A DNA stretch of 64,000 bases from Roseobacter sp. SK209-2-6 (GTDB taxonomy: Bacteria > Pseudomonadota > Alphaproteobacteria > Rhodobacterales > Rhodobacteraceae), in NCBI RefSeq assembly GCF_000169455.1, contig NZ_AAYC01000013.1, positions 1 through 64,000 of the forward strand, in the 5' to 3' direction. The notes under the pieces are model-generated. The model did no database searches. It worked only from the letters and a program-made list of their open reading frames with translations, and had not been told where the DNA came from. Position numbers and translations under genes: made by a program. Below are positions 42,850-54,227 of the stretch, piece after piece. Each line of letters opens with the position of its first letter. Position 1 is the stretch's first letter.

Positions 42850-43896
42850 TTATTTGGGCATCAGCACCCAGTAATCGAGATCCAGCAGCACGTCGGGCAA
42901 GTATTTGCCATCATCGCCTTTGAGTTCAAAGGGCGCCCCGCCTTTGGTCGCAACCAAGCGCAAACGCAGAGCTCCTACTCCAGGAGCCTCTGTATCAGCT
43001 TTGTCCAGCACCTCGCTCCAGGCGCGAATGGTGGTGCCAGAGAGGCAGGGGTTGGCATGAGCACCGCCATTGAGGCCAACTATCATCTGCGCGTTGGCCA
43101 GCCCGTTGAACGACAGCGCCCGCGCCATCGAAATCACGTGACCGCCATAGATCAGCCGGGTCCCATCGGGGCGCGCCGTAGTGTCGAAATGCACCTTGGC
43201 TGTATTCTGCCAAAGACGCGTGGCCAGCATATGCTCCGCCTCTTCCACGGTGACACCGTCGACGTGGTCAATGGTTTCACCAATCTCATAGTCGCCCCAA
43301 CGATGCGACTCACCGGCCAGACCGAAATCATAATCGGAGAAGTCGAGCCCGGCAGGCACCACCAGCTGGTCCGCCGGGATGACTTTTGTCAGCTCCGGCA
43401 CATGGGTTTCCGGCGCGGGCGCATCCAGGTCGCGCTTGCGCACCATGACCCAGCGCACATATGCCATGACGCATTCATCGCGCTGGTTCAGCCCGCGAGT
43501 GCGGACATAGACCACCCCGGTCTTGCCGTTGGAGTTCTGCTTAAGCCCGATCACTTCGGATTCAGACCGCAGTGTATCGCCCTCGTAGACCGGCAGCAGC
43601 CAGCGCCCTTCGGCATAGCCAAGATTTGCCACCGCATTGAGAGAGACATCGGGAACCGTCTTGCCAAAGACCACATGGAATGCCACCAGATCATCCAGCG
43701 GCGCCCCTGGCAGACCGGAGCGGCGGGCAAATTCATCCGAGGAATAAAGCGCATGGCGCGCAGGGTATAGCGCATGATAGAGCGCCCGCTCGCCGCCCGA
43801 CACAGTGCGTGGCACCGCGTGGGTGATCACTTCACCCAGCTTGTAGTCCTCAAAGAACCGGCCCGGATTGGTTTTTGCCGCTCTGGTCTTTGCCAT
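42850..43896 (-). CDS. mch: Mesaconyl-CoA hydratase (beta-methylmalyl-CoA dehydratase)
   Basis: Ethylmalonyl-CoA pathway enzyme interconverting mesaconyl-CoA and beta-methylmalyl-CoA. 348 residues made of two MaoC-like hot-dog domains, the Mch length. The N-terminus GRFFEDYKLGEVITHAVPRTVSGGERALYHALYPAR and second-half hydratase stretch KVHFDTTARPDGTRLIYGGHVISMARALSFNG are characteristic. ATG 43896 follows CTGGGAG and overlaps the TGA of the DUF1737 gene (TGATG). It sits downstream of mcl2-NnrU-DUF1737 on the same strand, so at least two pathway genes may be in one transcript. Confidence 0.93.
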   Translation of the reverse strand: MAKTRAAKTNPGRFFEDYKLGEVITHAVPRTVSGGERALYHALYPARHALYSSDEFARRSGLPGAPLDDLVAFHVVFGKTVPDVSLNAVANLGYAEGRWLLPVYEGDTLRSESEVIGLKQNSNGKTGVVYVRTRGLNQRDECVMAYVRWVMVRKRDLDAPAPETHVPELTKVIPADQLVVPAGLDFSDYDFGLAGESHRWGDYEIGETIDHVDGVTVEEAEHMLATRLWQNTAKVHFDTTARPDGTRLIYGGHVISMARALSFNGLANAQMIVGLNGGAHANPCLSGTTIRAWSEVLDKADTEAPGVGALRLRLVATKGGAPFELKGDDGKYLPDVLLDLDYWVLMPK

Positions 43897-44099
43897 CAGT
43901 GTTCTCCCAGCTTTGTTTCGCGCGTGTAGGTGCCATCCACATCCTTGACCACCGCCTGACCGCAACGCATGACACCCTTCACCGGATCAAAGGCCTGGGT
44001 CGGGCTGCCATGCAGCTCCCAGCCCTTGTTCAAGGCATCCGTCACCTTGTGGCAAAAGTCCGAGGTGTCGTCCTCGCTCAGAAATCGATAGAGTTTCAT
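43896..44099 (-). CDS. DUF1737 domain small protein
   Basis: 67-residue DUF1737 protein, beginning MKLYRFLSEDDTSDFCHKVTDALNKGWELHGSPTQAF, a one-domain family of unknown role common in Rhodobacterales beside acyl-CoA genes. It starts 6 nt after the NnrU stop and overlaps mch by one base, so it is co-translated with mch. A regulatory or chaperone role for the hydratase is possible but not shown. Confidence 0.87.
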   Translation of the reverse strand: MKLYRFLSEDDTSDFCHKVTDALNKGWELHGSPTQAFDPVKGVMRCGQAVVKDVDGTYTRETKLGEH

Positions 44100-44105
44100 C
44101 CGTCA

Positions 44106-44654
44106 CTACCCTGGAAATGGAGAAGGCCCCACGAGGCCATGGACATAGCCGATCACGGCCAAAAGTATGATTGAAGCAACCAAGAACATCCCGTCCTTGG
44201 CAATGCTGCCCTTGGCGGGCGCGGTCCAATTGGGCTCTGCCCGGTTGATCACGACCATCTCCAACAGTGCCCAGGCCAGCATGCTGCCAAAGAGCACGAA
44301 TGAAGCGGGATCCCAATTGACCAAGAGGTGCGCGATGGCCCAGAGCGAGAAGCCAAAGAGCATTGGATGGCGCATCCGGTAGAAGAGCGCCCCTTTGCTA
44401 GGGCCAGGGCTGGTGAAATAGAGCGCCAGCAGCATCAACAGGTTATTCACATGCTGCAGGAAGGGCGGATATAGCGCCAACTCATAAGATTCAGCCGAGC
44501 GATAGCCAAGAACCATCAGAACCACACCAGCCAGCAAGGCCAAGGCGACGAGCCCTTTGCCGCGCTGCCCCATAGGTTCGCGGATGCCCGGCGCCACCCG
44601 CTTGAACAGGTGCGCGCCCCACCAGATTAGGATGCCTAGGACCAAAAGTGTCAT
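44106..44654 (-). CDS. NnrU family membrane protein
   Basis: 182-residue integral membrane protein with about five helices, related to NnrU and to the isoprenylcysteine methyltransferase-like membrane fold (FYRMRHPMLFGFSLWAIAHLL, LYFTSPGPSKGALF). NnrU proteins were first noted near nitrite/NO reductase genes; no denitrification gene is in this window. It lies between mcl2 and the DUF1737-mch pair on the same strand, suggesting cotranscription but no obvious functional link. Confidence 0.85.
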   Translation of the reverse strand: MTLLVLGILIWWGAHLFKRVAPGIREPMGQRGKGLVALALLAGVVLMVLGYRSAESYELALYPPFLQHVNNLLMLLALYFTSPGPSKGALFYRMRHPMLFGFSLWAIAHLLVNWDPASFVLFGSMLAWALLEMVVINRAEPNWTAPAKGSIAKDGMFLVASIILLAVIGYVHGLVGPSPFPG

Positions 44655-44688
44655 GTCAGTCTCCCCGAGATGTTAATATGTTTAACAC

Positions 44689-45543
44689 CTACGTCGAAAG
44701 GGCCGCGATTGCATCCGCTTTTGCAAGAATTTCACGTGCGGTCACCACGTGAAGATTCTCCACGATCTTGCCATCGACCACTGCAACGCCCTGCCCTGCG
44801 GCTTCGACCTCTTCAAAGGCCGTGATCTGACGCTTGGAGAGATCGATTTCCTCTTCGCTGGGTGCAAATGCGTTATTCGCCACCTCTACCTGCGCAGGGT
44901 GGATAAGGGTTTTGCCGTCAAACCCCATGTCCCGACCCTGGTTACATTCCAGCCTCAGCCCCTCAGCGTCCTTGAAAGCATTGTAGACGCCATCAACAAT
45001 TATCAACCCTTCTGCTTTTGCAGCCAAAAGGCAAAGGCCTAGGCCCGACATCAGGGGCAGACGATCTGAACGGAACCGGGTCTGCAGCTCTTTGGCCAAA
45101 TCATTGGTCCCCATGACCATCCCTTGCAAGCGCGGATGCGCTGCAATCGCAGGGGCATTCAGCATGCCACGCGGGGTCTCCATCATGGCCCAGATCGGCT
45201 TATCCCCAATCAGATCTGCCAGCGCATCCAGATCTTGCGGAGAGGAGACCTTTGGCAGCAGGACCGCATCACAGTCCATCTCGGCTGCGGCGCGTGCATC
45301 CGCCTCACCCCATTGTGTATCCAGGCCATTGATCCGCACAATCTTGACCCGATCTCCATACCCGCCTTGCACCAGAGCCTCGGCAAGGGTGGCACGGGCA
45401 GTGGTTTTCTCATCCGCCGCCACCGCATCTTCGAGATCAAATATCACCGCATCCACAGGCAGGCTGCGCGCCTTGTCCAGCGCCCTCGGCTTGGATCCAG
45501 GGATATATAGAACCGAACGGTATGGGCGGTTGCGCGGGTCCAT
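44689..45543 (-). CDS. mcl2: (3S)-malyl-CoA thioesterase / HpcH-HpaI family (Mcl2-like)
   Basis: CitE-like HpcH/HpaI family enzyme of 284 residues. It matches the shorter Mcl2 type, which hydrolyses (3S)-malyl-CoA to malate in Rhodobacter, rather than the longer Mcl1 lyase (about 318 residues). Start RSVLYIPGSKPRALDKARSLPVDAVIFDLEDAVA and metal-site residues in MMETPRGMLNA and GTNDLAKEL are seen. ATG 45543 has GGAG just upstream; a TTG 15 nt earlier is rejected. With mch nearby it completes the malate end of the pathway; mcl1 is not in the window. Citrate-lyase beta-like relatives are the alternative reading. Confidence 0.82.
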   Translation of the reverse strand: MDPRNRPYRSVLYIPGSKPRALDKARSLPVDAVIFDLEDAVAADEKTTARATLAEALVQGGYGDRVKIVRINGLDTQWGEADARAAAEMDCDAVLLPKVSSPQDLDALADLIGDKPIWAMMETPRGMLNAPAIAAHPRLQGMVMGTNDLAKELQTRFRSDRLPLMSGLGLCLLAAKAEGLIIVDGVYNAFKDAEGLRLECNQGRDMGFDGKTLIHPAQVEVANNAFAPSEEEIDLSKRQITAFEEVEAAGQGVAVVDGKIVENLHVVTAREILAKADAIAALST

Positions 45544-45558
45544 GAGGTGCTCCTGCAA

Positions 45559-45912
45559 GTTATTTTGTTGCGCAAATGGCTATATGCGAGAGAAGAAACT
45601 TTCAAGAGAAATCACGCCGCAGCGCAGAATGTTTTCCTATGGAAGGTTCAACTCATTGAAAATAAGTGAGAAAAATGCCAGCCCGGTTTGTTAACACTAT
45701 TTCAGCAACTTACTGGCACAGTTTTAATGTCGCAGGGCTTCCAGGCAAGAACTCCTTACCCTGCTGCCGGAGAAATAGTCCGGCTGGGAACTACCGGGCC
45801 AAAGGCCCGAATAACAATTACGTCACAGCAACCGGCTCAGTCTTGAGGGCACGGAGAGAGGCTAGTCTCGCCACTCTCCCTTGAGGAAGCCGTTCCGGAA
45901 AGGGTAAAACCC
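45559..45912. other. Divergent non-coding region with two hairpins
   Basis: Region between mcl2 (minus) and a secreted-protein gene (plus). It contains CCGGA-N7-TCCGG (45767-45783) and CGGGCC-AAA-GGCCCG (45795-45809) close together. They lie about 100-150 nt upstream of the plus-strand gene and may be leader-RNA structures. No coding sequence or known RNA family was recognised. Confidence 0.45.
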
Positions 45913-46245
45913 ATGAAAAAGACGATGTTTAAAACCGCATTTGGCCTGACTGCTCTTAGCTTGGCCATGACTCTCACAACTGCAGCACCTTCGGCCGCAC
46001 AGGGCCGCAACTGTGCACCACGCGATGTGGTGGTTCAACGCCTCGCTGATAAATATGGCGAAAGCCGTCAGAGCATTGGCCTTGGTCAGCAAGGCATGGT
46101 GATGGAAACTTTTGCCTCCGCCGAAAGCGGCAGCTGGACAATCACCGTAACGATGCCCACTGGAATGACTTGCCTTATGGCATCGGGTCAGTCTTTTGAA
46201 GCCTTGGCAGAAGCGCTTCCTGCACCAGCGGATAACGACGCCTAA
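45913..46245 (+). CDS. Secreted hypothetical protein
   Basis: 110-residue protein with a clear signal peptide (MKKTMFKTAFGLTALSLAMTLTTAAPSAAQ) and a small mature domain of about 80 residues: GRNCAPRDVVVQRLADKYGESRQSIGL, then a beta-like C-terminal part (SWTITVTMPTGMTCLMASG) with two Cys that could form a disulfide. AAAGGG lies upstream of the ATG. The pattern of an N-terminal helix and a Thr/Cys strand suggests a periplasmic protein of unknown role. No family name recognised. Confidence 0.75.
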   Translation: MKKTMFKTAFGLTALSLAMTLTTAAPSAAQGRNCAPRDVVVQRLADKYGESRQSIGLGQQGMVMETFASAESGSWTITVTMPTGMTCLMASGQSFEALAEALPAPADNDA

Positions 46246-48048
<1,803 letters not shown>

Positions 48049-48091
48049 CCCGCGAAGAAACAAACCTGCTGCCTTGGCAGCAAAGACTAGG

Positions 48092-48125
48092 AAGCACGGC
48101 CCATCTTGGCCGTGCTTTTCTTTTT
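48092..48125 (+). terminator. Intrinsic terminator after mdh
   Basis: AAGCACGGCC (48092-48101) and GGCCGTGCTT (48108-48117) with a 6-nt loop, followed by TTCTTTTT. It ends the mdh transcript 43 nt past its stop. Confidence 0.92.
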
Positions 48126-48254
48126 CCTATCTCTTCCTCTCCGGTCCTGACACCACCAGCCCCAACTGCGAGACACAAAGGGCGTTTCCCCGCTTGAAAC
48201 GTCGCATTTCCCCTATTTCCAAACTCACGAATCAAATCCGCTAAGGATTTATAA

Positions 48255-48291
48255 ATTTGTGATCACACGATTAAAAAGCGTGATCACAAAT
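48255..48291. promoter_or_regulatory. Two-box palindromic operator upstream of sucC
   Basis: ATTTGTGATCAC (48255-48266) and GTGATCACAAAT (48280-48291), arms identical to those upstream of sdhC and the same 13-nt spacer length. It lies 108 nt before the sucC start codon, compared with 111 nt at sdhC. The spacers differ except for the first bases, so the conservation is confined to the arms. Confidence 0.82.
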
Positions 48292-48399
48292 GCGGAAAAT
48301 CTTCATCATTTCCCCGTGAAGCATCAAAAAACCCTTTAAAAATGTAGGTTATGACGGCGTTATGACAAAGACAAATGAAGCCAGACGGGACAGTTTCTC

Positions 48400-49593
48400 A
48401 TGAACATCCACGAATATCAGGCCAAGGCCCTTCTTCGCAGCTACGGTGCGCCGGTTTCCGACGGACGCGTGGTGCTGAAGGCCGATGAAGCCAAAACCGC
48501 TGCAGGCGAGCTTGACGGCCCGCTTTGGGTGGTGAAGGCACAGATCCATGCCGGCGGTCGCGGCAAGGGCTCCTTCAAGGAGGCCGATGCAGGCGAAAAA
48601 GGCGGCGTGCGCCTGACCAAATCGGTGGAGGAAGCCGCCGAGGAAGCCAAGAAGATGCTGGGGCGCACCCTGGTCACCCATCAGACCGGCCCCGCAGGCA
48701 AGCAGGTCAACCGGATCTACATCGAAGCGGGCTCGGGCATTCAAAGCGAGCTTTACCTCGCCCTGCTGGTAGATCGTCAGACCTCGCGCATCTCCTTTGT
48801 CTGCTCCACCGAAGGCGGCATGGACATTGAGGAAGTGGCGGCTGAGACCCCGGAAAAGATCCTCTCCTTCTCTGTTGATCCGGCTACCGGCTATCAACCC
48901 TATCACGGCCGCCGCGTTGCCTTCTCGCTGGGGCTTGCGGGTGCCCAGGTAAAGCAATGCGTCAAGCTGATGGGCCAACTCTACCAGGCCTTTGTCGACA
49001 AAGACATGGAGATGCTGGAGATCAACCCGCTGATCATCGCGGATGATGGCAACCTCAAGGTGCTGGACGCCAAGGTCGGCTTTGACGGCAACGCGGTCTA
49101 CCGCCACGCCGATGTGGCCGAGCTGCGCGACACCACAGAGGAAGACCCCAAAGAGCTGGAAGCCTCCAAGTATGACCTGAACTACATCGCGCTCGACGGT
49201 GAGATCGGCTGCATGGTGAACGGCGCGGGGCTGGCGATGGCCACCATGGACATCATCAAGCTTTACGGCGCTGAGCCTGCAAACTTCCTCGACGTGGGCG
49301 GCGGCGCCACCAAAGAGAAAGTCACCGAGGCCTTCAAGATCATCACCTCTGACCCCAACGTCAAAGGCATCCTGGTCAATATCTTCGGCGGCATCATGCG
49401 CTGTGATGTGATTGCCGAGGGCGTGGTTGCCGCGGTGAAGGAAGTCGGCCTGCAGGTTCCGCTGGTTGTCCGCCTTGAGGGCACTAATGTGGAAGCCGGC
49501 AAAGACATCATCAACAACTCCGACGTTGATGTGATCGCCGCCGACGACCTGTCTGACGGCGCCGAGAAAATCGTGAAAGCGGTGAAGGGTTAA
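48400..49593 (+). CDS. sucC: Succinyl-CoA synthetase beta subunit
   Basis: ADP-forming succinate-CoA ligase beta subunit, 397 residues. The ATP-grasp domain starts [22 protein letters not shown], has the nucleotide loop [19 protein letters not shown], and the C-terminal CoA-ligase domain shows [15 protein letters not shown]. It works with SucD in substrate-level phosphorylation. It is the first gene of a long TCA unit and is preceded by the shared two-box operator. Unusually, a low-GC membrane-protein gene separates it from sucD. Confidence 0.97.
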   Translation: MNIHEYQAKALLRSYGAPVSDGRVVLKADEAKTAAGELDGPLWVVKAQIHAGGRGKGSFKEADAGEKGGVRLTKSVEEAAEEAKKMLGRTLVTHQTGPAGKQVNRIYIEAGSGIQSELYLALLVDRQTSRISFVCSTEGGMDIEEVAAETPEKILSFSVDPATGYQPYHGRRVAFSLGLAGAQVKQCVKLMGQLYQAFVDKDMEMLEINPLIIADDGNLKVLDAKVGFDGNAVYRHADVAELRDTTEEDPKELEASKYDLNYIALDGEIGCMVNGAGLAMATMDIIKLYGAEPANFLDVGGGATKEKVTEAFKIITSDPNVKGILVNIFGGIMRCDVIAEGVVAAVKEVGLQVPLVVRLEGTNVEAGKDIINNSDVDVIAADDLSDGAEKIVKAVKG

Positions 49594-49604
49594 AGCCTAC
49601 TTCG

Positions 49605-49919
49605 ATGCTAACGATGTTTTTGCCCCATACAGCTTTGTACTGGCTCGCTGCGTCAGGCCTTTTACTAGTCTTCTACGGACTAGTAAAAGTGGGCATCGCA
49701 GCCAGTCGTATGGTTGTAGACCCTGAAGGTAAGTTCGAACTAACCGTTCTATACCCAGAGAGTTACCAACCAAAATCTTGGGGCGTAAAGCACGCAACAT
49801 ATCGGATCGATCAAGCCATCTATGAAAAAGTACTCAGACTTGCGTCCAGAGTTTTAGGGCTTTTTGCTTTAGTTTCTTTTCTTGGCTTTCTGATCGCGGT
49901 TTCATCAAAATCTATCTAG
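49605..49919 (+). CDS. Low-GC two-helix membrane protein between sucC and sucD
   Basis: Predicted 104-residue protein with an N-terminal membrane helix ([24 protein letters not shown]), a short soluble loop, and a C-terminal helix ([17 protein letters not shown]). GC content is visibly lower (mid-40s percent by eye) than sucC and sucD (about 60), and codons are A/T-ending. No strong ribosome site is seen, so translation may be coupled to sucC, 11 nt upstream. It contains an 11-bp inverted repeat. No family recognised. It looks like a later insertion into sucCD, but the frame is intact. Confidence 0.65.
   Translation: MLTMFLPHTALYWLAASGLLLVFYGLVKVGIAASRMVVDPEGKFELTVLYPESYQPKSWGVKHATYRIDQAIYEKVLRLASRVLGLFALVSFLGFLIAVSSKSI
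49659..49689. repeat. 11-bp perfect inverted repeat inside the sucC-sucD insert gene
   Basis: CTTTTACTAGT (49659-49669) and ACTAGTAAAAG (49679-49689) with a 9-nt loop, within the coding sequence of the low-GC gene. It could fold in the polycistronic mRNA between sucC and sucD. Confidence 0.7.
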
Positions 49920-49932
49920 GAGACTCCTAAAA

Positions 49933-50817
49933 ATGGCAGTCCTCATCGACGAAAACACCAAGGTCATCTGTCAGGGCTTCACCGGCTCGCAGGGCACCTT
50001 TCACTCTGAACAGGCCATCGCCTATGGCACCAAGATGGTTGGCGGCGTCACGCCGGGCAAGGGCGGGCAGAGCCACCTGAACCTGCCGGTCTTCAACTCC
50101 GTGCACGAAGCCAAGCATGTGACCGAGGCCAATGCCTCCGTCATCTACGTGCCGCCCCCCTTTGCAGCAGACTCGATCCTCGAAGCCATCGATGCCGAGA
50201 TGGAACTCATCGTTTGCATCACCGAAGGCATCCCGGTTCTGGACATGATGCGGGTGCAGCGCGCGCTCGAAGGCAGCAGCTCGCGCCTCATCGGCCCCAA
50301 CTGCCCCGGCGTGATCACTCCGGACGCCTGCAAAATCGGCATCATGCCTGGCCATATCCACAAACGCGGCTCGGTCGGCGTGGTTTCCCGCTCCGGCACC
50401 TTGACCTATGAGGCGGTGAAGCAGACTTCTGACATCGGGCTTGGCCAGTCCTCTGCTGTGGGTATCGGCGGCGACCCCATCAAGGGCACCGAGCATATCG
50501 ACGTGCTGGACCTGTTCCTGGACGATGATGAGACCGAGTCCATCATCATGATCGGTGAAATCGGTGGCTCTGCCGAAGAGGAAGCAGCCGAATTCCTCGC
50601 CGAGCAGAAGAAAAAAGGCCGCTGGAAGCCGGTTGCAGGCTTCATCGCCGGACGTACCGCCCCTCCCGGCCGCCGAATGGGCCACGCGGGCGCCATTGTT
50701 GCCGGCGGCAAAGGCGGTGCTGAGGACAAGATCGAAGCAATGAAAGCCGCAGGTATCGTAGTCGCCGAAAGCCCCGCGGGCCTGGGCGAAGCCGTGCTGA
50801 AAGCGATCAAAGGCTAA
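49933..50817 (+). CDS. sucD: Succinyl-CoA synthetase alpha subunit
   Basis: Alpha subunit of succinate-CoA ligase, 294 residues. The CoA-binding N-terminus [22 protein letters not shown] and the phosphohistidine motif [10 protein letters not shown] near residue 250 are clear. A TAGGAGACTCC ribosome site lies before the ATG. It is separated from sucC by an inserted small gene but remains in the same orientation. A GC-rich hairpin follows its stop. Confidence 0.97.
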   Translation: MAVLIDENTKVICQGFTGSQGTFHSEQAIAYGTKMVGGVTPGKGGQSHLNLPVFNSVHEAKHVTEANASVIYVPPPFAADSILEAIDAEMELIVCITEGIPVLDMMRVQRALEGSSSRLIGPNCPGVITPDACKIGIMPGHIHKRGSVGVVSRSGTLTYEAVKQTSDIGLGQSSAVGIGGDPIKGTEHIDVLDLFLDDDETESIIMIGEIGGSAEEEAAEFLAEQKKKGRWKPVAGFIAGRTAPPGRRMGHAGAIVAGGKGGAEDKIEAMKAAGIVVAESPAGLGEAVLKAIKG

Positions 50818-50826
50818 AGAACTTTT

Positions 50827-50848
50827 GGGGCGGCGCAGATGCCGCCCC
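50827..50848 (+). repeat. GC hairpin after sucD
   Basis: GGGGCGGC (50827-50834) and GCCGCCCC (50841-50848) with a 6-nt loop, 9 nt past the sucD stop. There is no T-run, so partial attenuation or mRNA 3'-end protection is more likely than full termination. Confidence 0.6.
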
Positions 50849-50876
50849 AATTGCCCATTTGGAAACGGCAGGTTCA

Positions 50877-51230
50877 ATGACACTGAAATCCCTACCTCTC
50901 GCGCTGATGGCCACCGCCCTGCTTGCAGGCTGCGATGCAGGTAATCAGCGCGTTGCCTATGTCGGCGACGGCGACAACTGGCAGCAGGTCTCACTGAAAG
51001 AAGCCGCGCAATTTAAGGCGCTTCAACAAGGGATCGAGGCCAAACCGGAACTGGTAGCGGCGGTTGCCCGCAACCCGGATGAAGCAGAGGTTCTGGCACA
51101 ACTGAATGCAAAGGATCCCGGTGATTGGACCGAGGAAGACTTTGCAAACATGTCCGTAATCATTGCGAAAGACGTCTGCAATATACCTGACGGCCAAGTC
51201 ATTACACCAACCACCACATGCAATTTCTGA
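50877..51230 (+). CDS. Small lipoprotein, hypothetical
   Basis: 117-residue predicted lipoprotein. The signal peptide ends in a lipobox L-L-A-G-C (Cys at about residue 19), so the mature protein would be membrane-attached. The mature part is mostly helical and acidic, with QVSLKEAAQFKALQQGIEAKPELVAAVARNPDE, and ends TTTCNF with a second Cys pair. ATG 50877 gives the signal peptide; an upstream TTG adds residues without one. It lies between sucD and sucA in a TCA operon. No family recognised. Confidence 0.75.
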   Translation: MTLKSLPLALMATALLAGCDAGNQRVAYVGDGDNWQQVSLKEAAQFKALQQGIEAKPELVAAVARNPDEAEVLAQLNAKDPGDWTEEDFANMSVIIAKDVCNIPDGQVITPTTTCNF

Positions 51231-51264
51231 TCCTCGCCTCCAGCCCCACGCAGTGAGATCCTCC

Positions 51265-54216
51265 ATGACCGATCAAAGCCCAAACGACCTGTTCCACGCC
51301 TCCTCCTTCATGCAGGGGCACAATGCGGAATATCTGGAGCAGCTCTATGCTCAATATGCCAATGACCCGAGCGCAGTGGATGCGGCCTGGGCAGAGTTCT
51401 TTCGCCAGATGGGCGATGCCGAACTAGATGTGAAGGCCGAGGCCGCTGGTCCCTCCTGGGCCCGTGGCGACTGGCCACCTGCTCCGAATGACGACTTGAC
51501 CGGCGCTCTGACGGGTGAATGGCCCGCTCCGGTGGAGACCAAGGCTGCAGGCAAGAAGATCGCCGAGAAGGCACAATCGGCCGGGGTTGAGATCTCCAAT
51601 GATCAGATCCAGCGCGCTGTCTTGGACTCGATCCGGGCTCTGATGTTGATCCGCGCCTACCGGATCCGGGGGCATCTGGCGGCCAATCTGGACCCATTGG
51701 GCATGCATGGCAGCACCCCACATCCCGAACTGGACCCGGTGAGTTATGGCTTCACTGAGGATGATTTGGATCGCCCGATCTTTATCGACAATGTTCTTGG
51801 CCTCCAGGTCGCCACCATGCGCCAGATCGTCGAGATCGTGAAGCGCACCTATTGCGGTACCTTTGCGCTGCAATACATGCATATCTCTGATCCCGCACAA
51901 TCGGCCTGGCTGAAGGAACGGATCGAGGGCTACGACAAGGAAATCAAGTTCACCCGCGAAGGCCGCAAGGCGATCCTGAACAAGATGGTCGAAGCCGAGG
52001 GTTTTGAGAAATTCCTACACGTCAAATATACCGGCACCAAACGCTTTGGTCTGGATGGCGGTGAGAGCCTTATCCCGGCGATGGAACAGATCATCAAACG
52101 CGGCGGCGCTCTGGGTGTGCAGGATATCGTCATCGGCATGCCGCACCGCGGCCGTTTGAACATCCTGGCAAACGTAATGCAAAAGCCCTATCGGGCAATC
52201 TTCAACGAGTTCCAGGGCGGATCGTTCAAACCCGAAGATGTAGATGGTTCCGGCGATGTGAAATACCACCTTGGTGCCTCCTCGGACCGGGCCTTTGATG
52301 GAAATAATGTGCACCTCTCGTTGACGGCCAACCCTTCGCACCTGGAAGCGGTCAACCCGGTTGTCATCGGCAAGGTCCGCGCCAAGCAGGACCAATTGAA
52401 GGATGACAGCCGCACCAAAGTAATGCCGATCCTCTTGCATGGCGATGCGGCCTTTGCAGGTCAGGGTGTTGTGGCAGAGTGTTTTGCGCTTTCGGGCCTC
52501 AAGGGTCACAAGACCGGCGGCACCATGCATATCGTGGTGAACAACCAGATCGGTTTCACCACGGCGCCGCATTTCTCACGCTCCTCGCCCTATCCCACCG
52601 ACAATGCGCTGGTGGTTGAAGCGCCGATCTTCCACGTCAATGGGGATGATCCTGAAGCGGTTGTACATGCGGCTAAGGTTGCGACCGAATTCCGCCAGAA
52701 ATTCGGGCGCGACGTGGTGCTGGATATCTTTTGCTATCGCCGCTTTGGTCACAACGAAGGCGACGAGCCGATGTTCACCAACCCTTTGATGTACAAGAAA
52801 ATCAAAGGGCATAAGACCACGCTCAGCCTCTATACCGAACGACTGGTCAAGGATGGTCTGATCCCCGAAGGTGAGATCGAGGACATGAAGGCCGCTTTCC
52901 AGGCCATGCTGAACGAAGAGTTCGAGATCGGCAAAGACTACAAACCCAATAAGGCCGACTGGCTGGATGGGCGCTGGTCGCATCTGGACAAGAAGGATGA
53001 GGATTATCAGCGCGGTCGCACGGCAATTCCGCCTGAAACGTTTGCTGAAATCGGCAAATCGCTTTCCTCGGTCCCTGAGGGCTTTCCAATGCATCGCACC
53101 GTTGGCCGGGTTCTGGATACCCGTGGCAAGATGTTCGAAAGTGGAGAGGGCTTTGACTGGGCTACCGGCGAAGCACTGGCCTTTGGGTCCCTGCTGACCG
53201 AGGGCTTCCCGGTTCGCCTGGCTGGGCAGGACGCCACACGCGGCACCTTCTCTCAGCGTCATTCCGGTATCATCAACCAGGAAACCGAAGAGCGTTACTA
53301 CCCGCTGAATAACATTCGCCCGGGTCAGTCCCAATATGAGGTGATCGATTCTGCACTGTCGGAATATGCGGTACTGGGCTTTGAATATGGCTACTCCCTG
53401 GCAGAGCCCAATGCCCTGACCCTCTGGGAAGCGCAGTTTGGCGATTTCGCCAATGGTGCGCAGATCATGTTCGACCAGTTCATCTCCTCGGGGGAGAGCA
53501 AATGGCTGCGGATGTCAGGTCTGGTCTGTCTGCTGCCTCATGGCTTTGAAGGCCAGGGGCCTGAGCACTCCTCTGCGCGGCTGGAACGCTTCCTGCAGAT
53601 GTGTGGCCAGGACAATTGGATCGTCGCAAACTGCACCACGCCTGCAAACTATTTCCACATCCTGCGTCGGCAGCTGCATCGGACCTTCCGCAAGCCATTG
53701 ATCATGGTGACCCCTAAGTCTCTGCTGCGTCACAAATTGGCGGTCAGCAAAGCGGAAGAGTTCACCACAGGCTCCAGCTTCCACCGGGTGCTCTGGGATG
53801 ACGCCCAGCACGGCAACTCCGATACTCAGCTCGTCACAGATGACAAGATCAAGCGCGTCGTCATGTGCTCGGGCAAGGTCTACTACGACCTCCTAGAAGA
53901 GCGCGATGCCCGTGGTATCGACGATGTCTACCTTATGCGGATCGAACAGTATTATCCCTTCCCGGCGATCTCCATGGTCAAGGAATTGGAGCGCTTCAAG
54001 CAGGCTGAAATGGTCTGGTGCCAGGAAGAGCCTAAGAACCAGGGTGCCTGGACCTTTATTGAACCCAATATCGAATGGGTGCTGAGCCGCATCAAGGCCA
54101 AGCATACCCGGCCCCAATATGTGGGCCGCGCCACCTCGGCGTCTCCGGCCACCGGTCTCGCCAGCCAACATAAAGCCCAACAAGCCGCGCTCGTGAATGA
54201 CGCGCTGAGCATCTGA
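51265..54216 (+). CDS. sucA: 2-oxoglutarate dehydrogenase E1 component
   Basis: Thiamine-diphosphate-dependent E1 of the 2-oxoglutarate dehydrogenase complex, 983 residues, the usual length. N-terminus [34 protein letters not shown], catalytic region with [16 protein letters not shown] and the Th[10 protein letters not shown] motif, and [21 protein letters not shown] in the C-terminal domain. ATG 51265 gives the family start; the frame extends to 51163 but overlaps the lipoprotein gene. It is followed 12 nt later by sucB. Confidence 0.97.
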   Translation: MTDQSPNDLFHASSFMQGHNAEYLEQLYAQYANDPSAVDAAWAEFFRQMGDAELDVKAEAAGPSWARGDWPPAPNDDLTGALTGEWPAPVETKAAGKKIAEKAQSAGVEISNDQIQRAVLDSIRALMLIRAYRIRGHLAANLDPLGMHGSTPHPELDPVSYGFTEDDLDRPIFIDNVLGLQVATMRQIVEIVKRTYCGTFALQYMHISDPAQSAWLKERIEGYDKEIKFTREGRKAILNKMVEAEGFEKFLHVKYTGTKRFGLDGGESLIPAMEQIIKRGGALGVQDIVIGMPHRGRLNILANVMQKPYRAIFNEFQGGSFKPEDVDGSGDVKYHLGASSDRAFDGNNVHLSLTANPSHLEAVNPVVIGKVRAKQDQLKDDSRTKVMPILLHGDAAFAGQGVVAECFALSGLKGHKTGGTMHIVVNNQIGFTTAPHFSRSSPYPTDNALVVEAPIFHVNGDDPEAVVHAAKVATEFRQKFGRDVVLDIFCYRRFGHNEGDEPMFTNPLMYKKIKGHKTTLSLYTERLVKDGLIPEGEIEDMKAAFQAMLNEEFEIGKDYKPNKADWLDGRWSHLDKKDEDYQRGRTAIPPETFAEIGKSLSSVPEGFPMHRTVGRVLDTRGKMFESGEGFDWATGEALAFGSLLTEGFPVRLAGQDATRGTFSQRHSGIINQETEERYYPLNNIRPGQSQYEVIDSALSEYAVLGFEYGYSLAEPNALTLWEAQFGDFANGAQIMFDQFISSGESKWLRMSGLVCLLPHGFEGQGPEHSSARLERFLQMCGQDNWIVANCTTPANYFHILRRQLHRTFRKPLIMVTPKSLLRHKLAVSKAEEFTTGSSFHRVLWDDAQHGNSDTQLVTDDKIKRVVMCSGKVYYDLLEERDARGIDDVYLMRIEQYYPFPAISMVKELERFKQAEMVWCQEEPKNQGAWTFIEPNIEWVLSRIKAKHTRPQYVGRATSASPATGLASQHKAQQAALVNDALSI

Positions 54217-54227
54217 GGAAGACAGAC

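Noticed and set aside
42820-43770. 316-codon plus-strand frame opposite mch
   Set aside because: Shadow of the clear mesaconyl-CoA hydratase frame.
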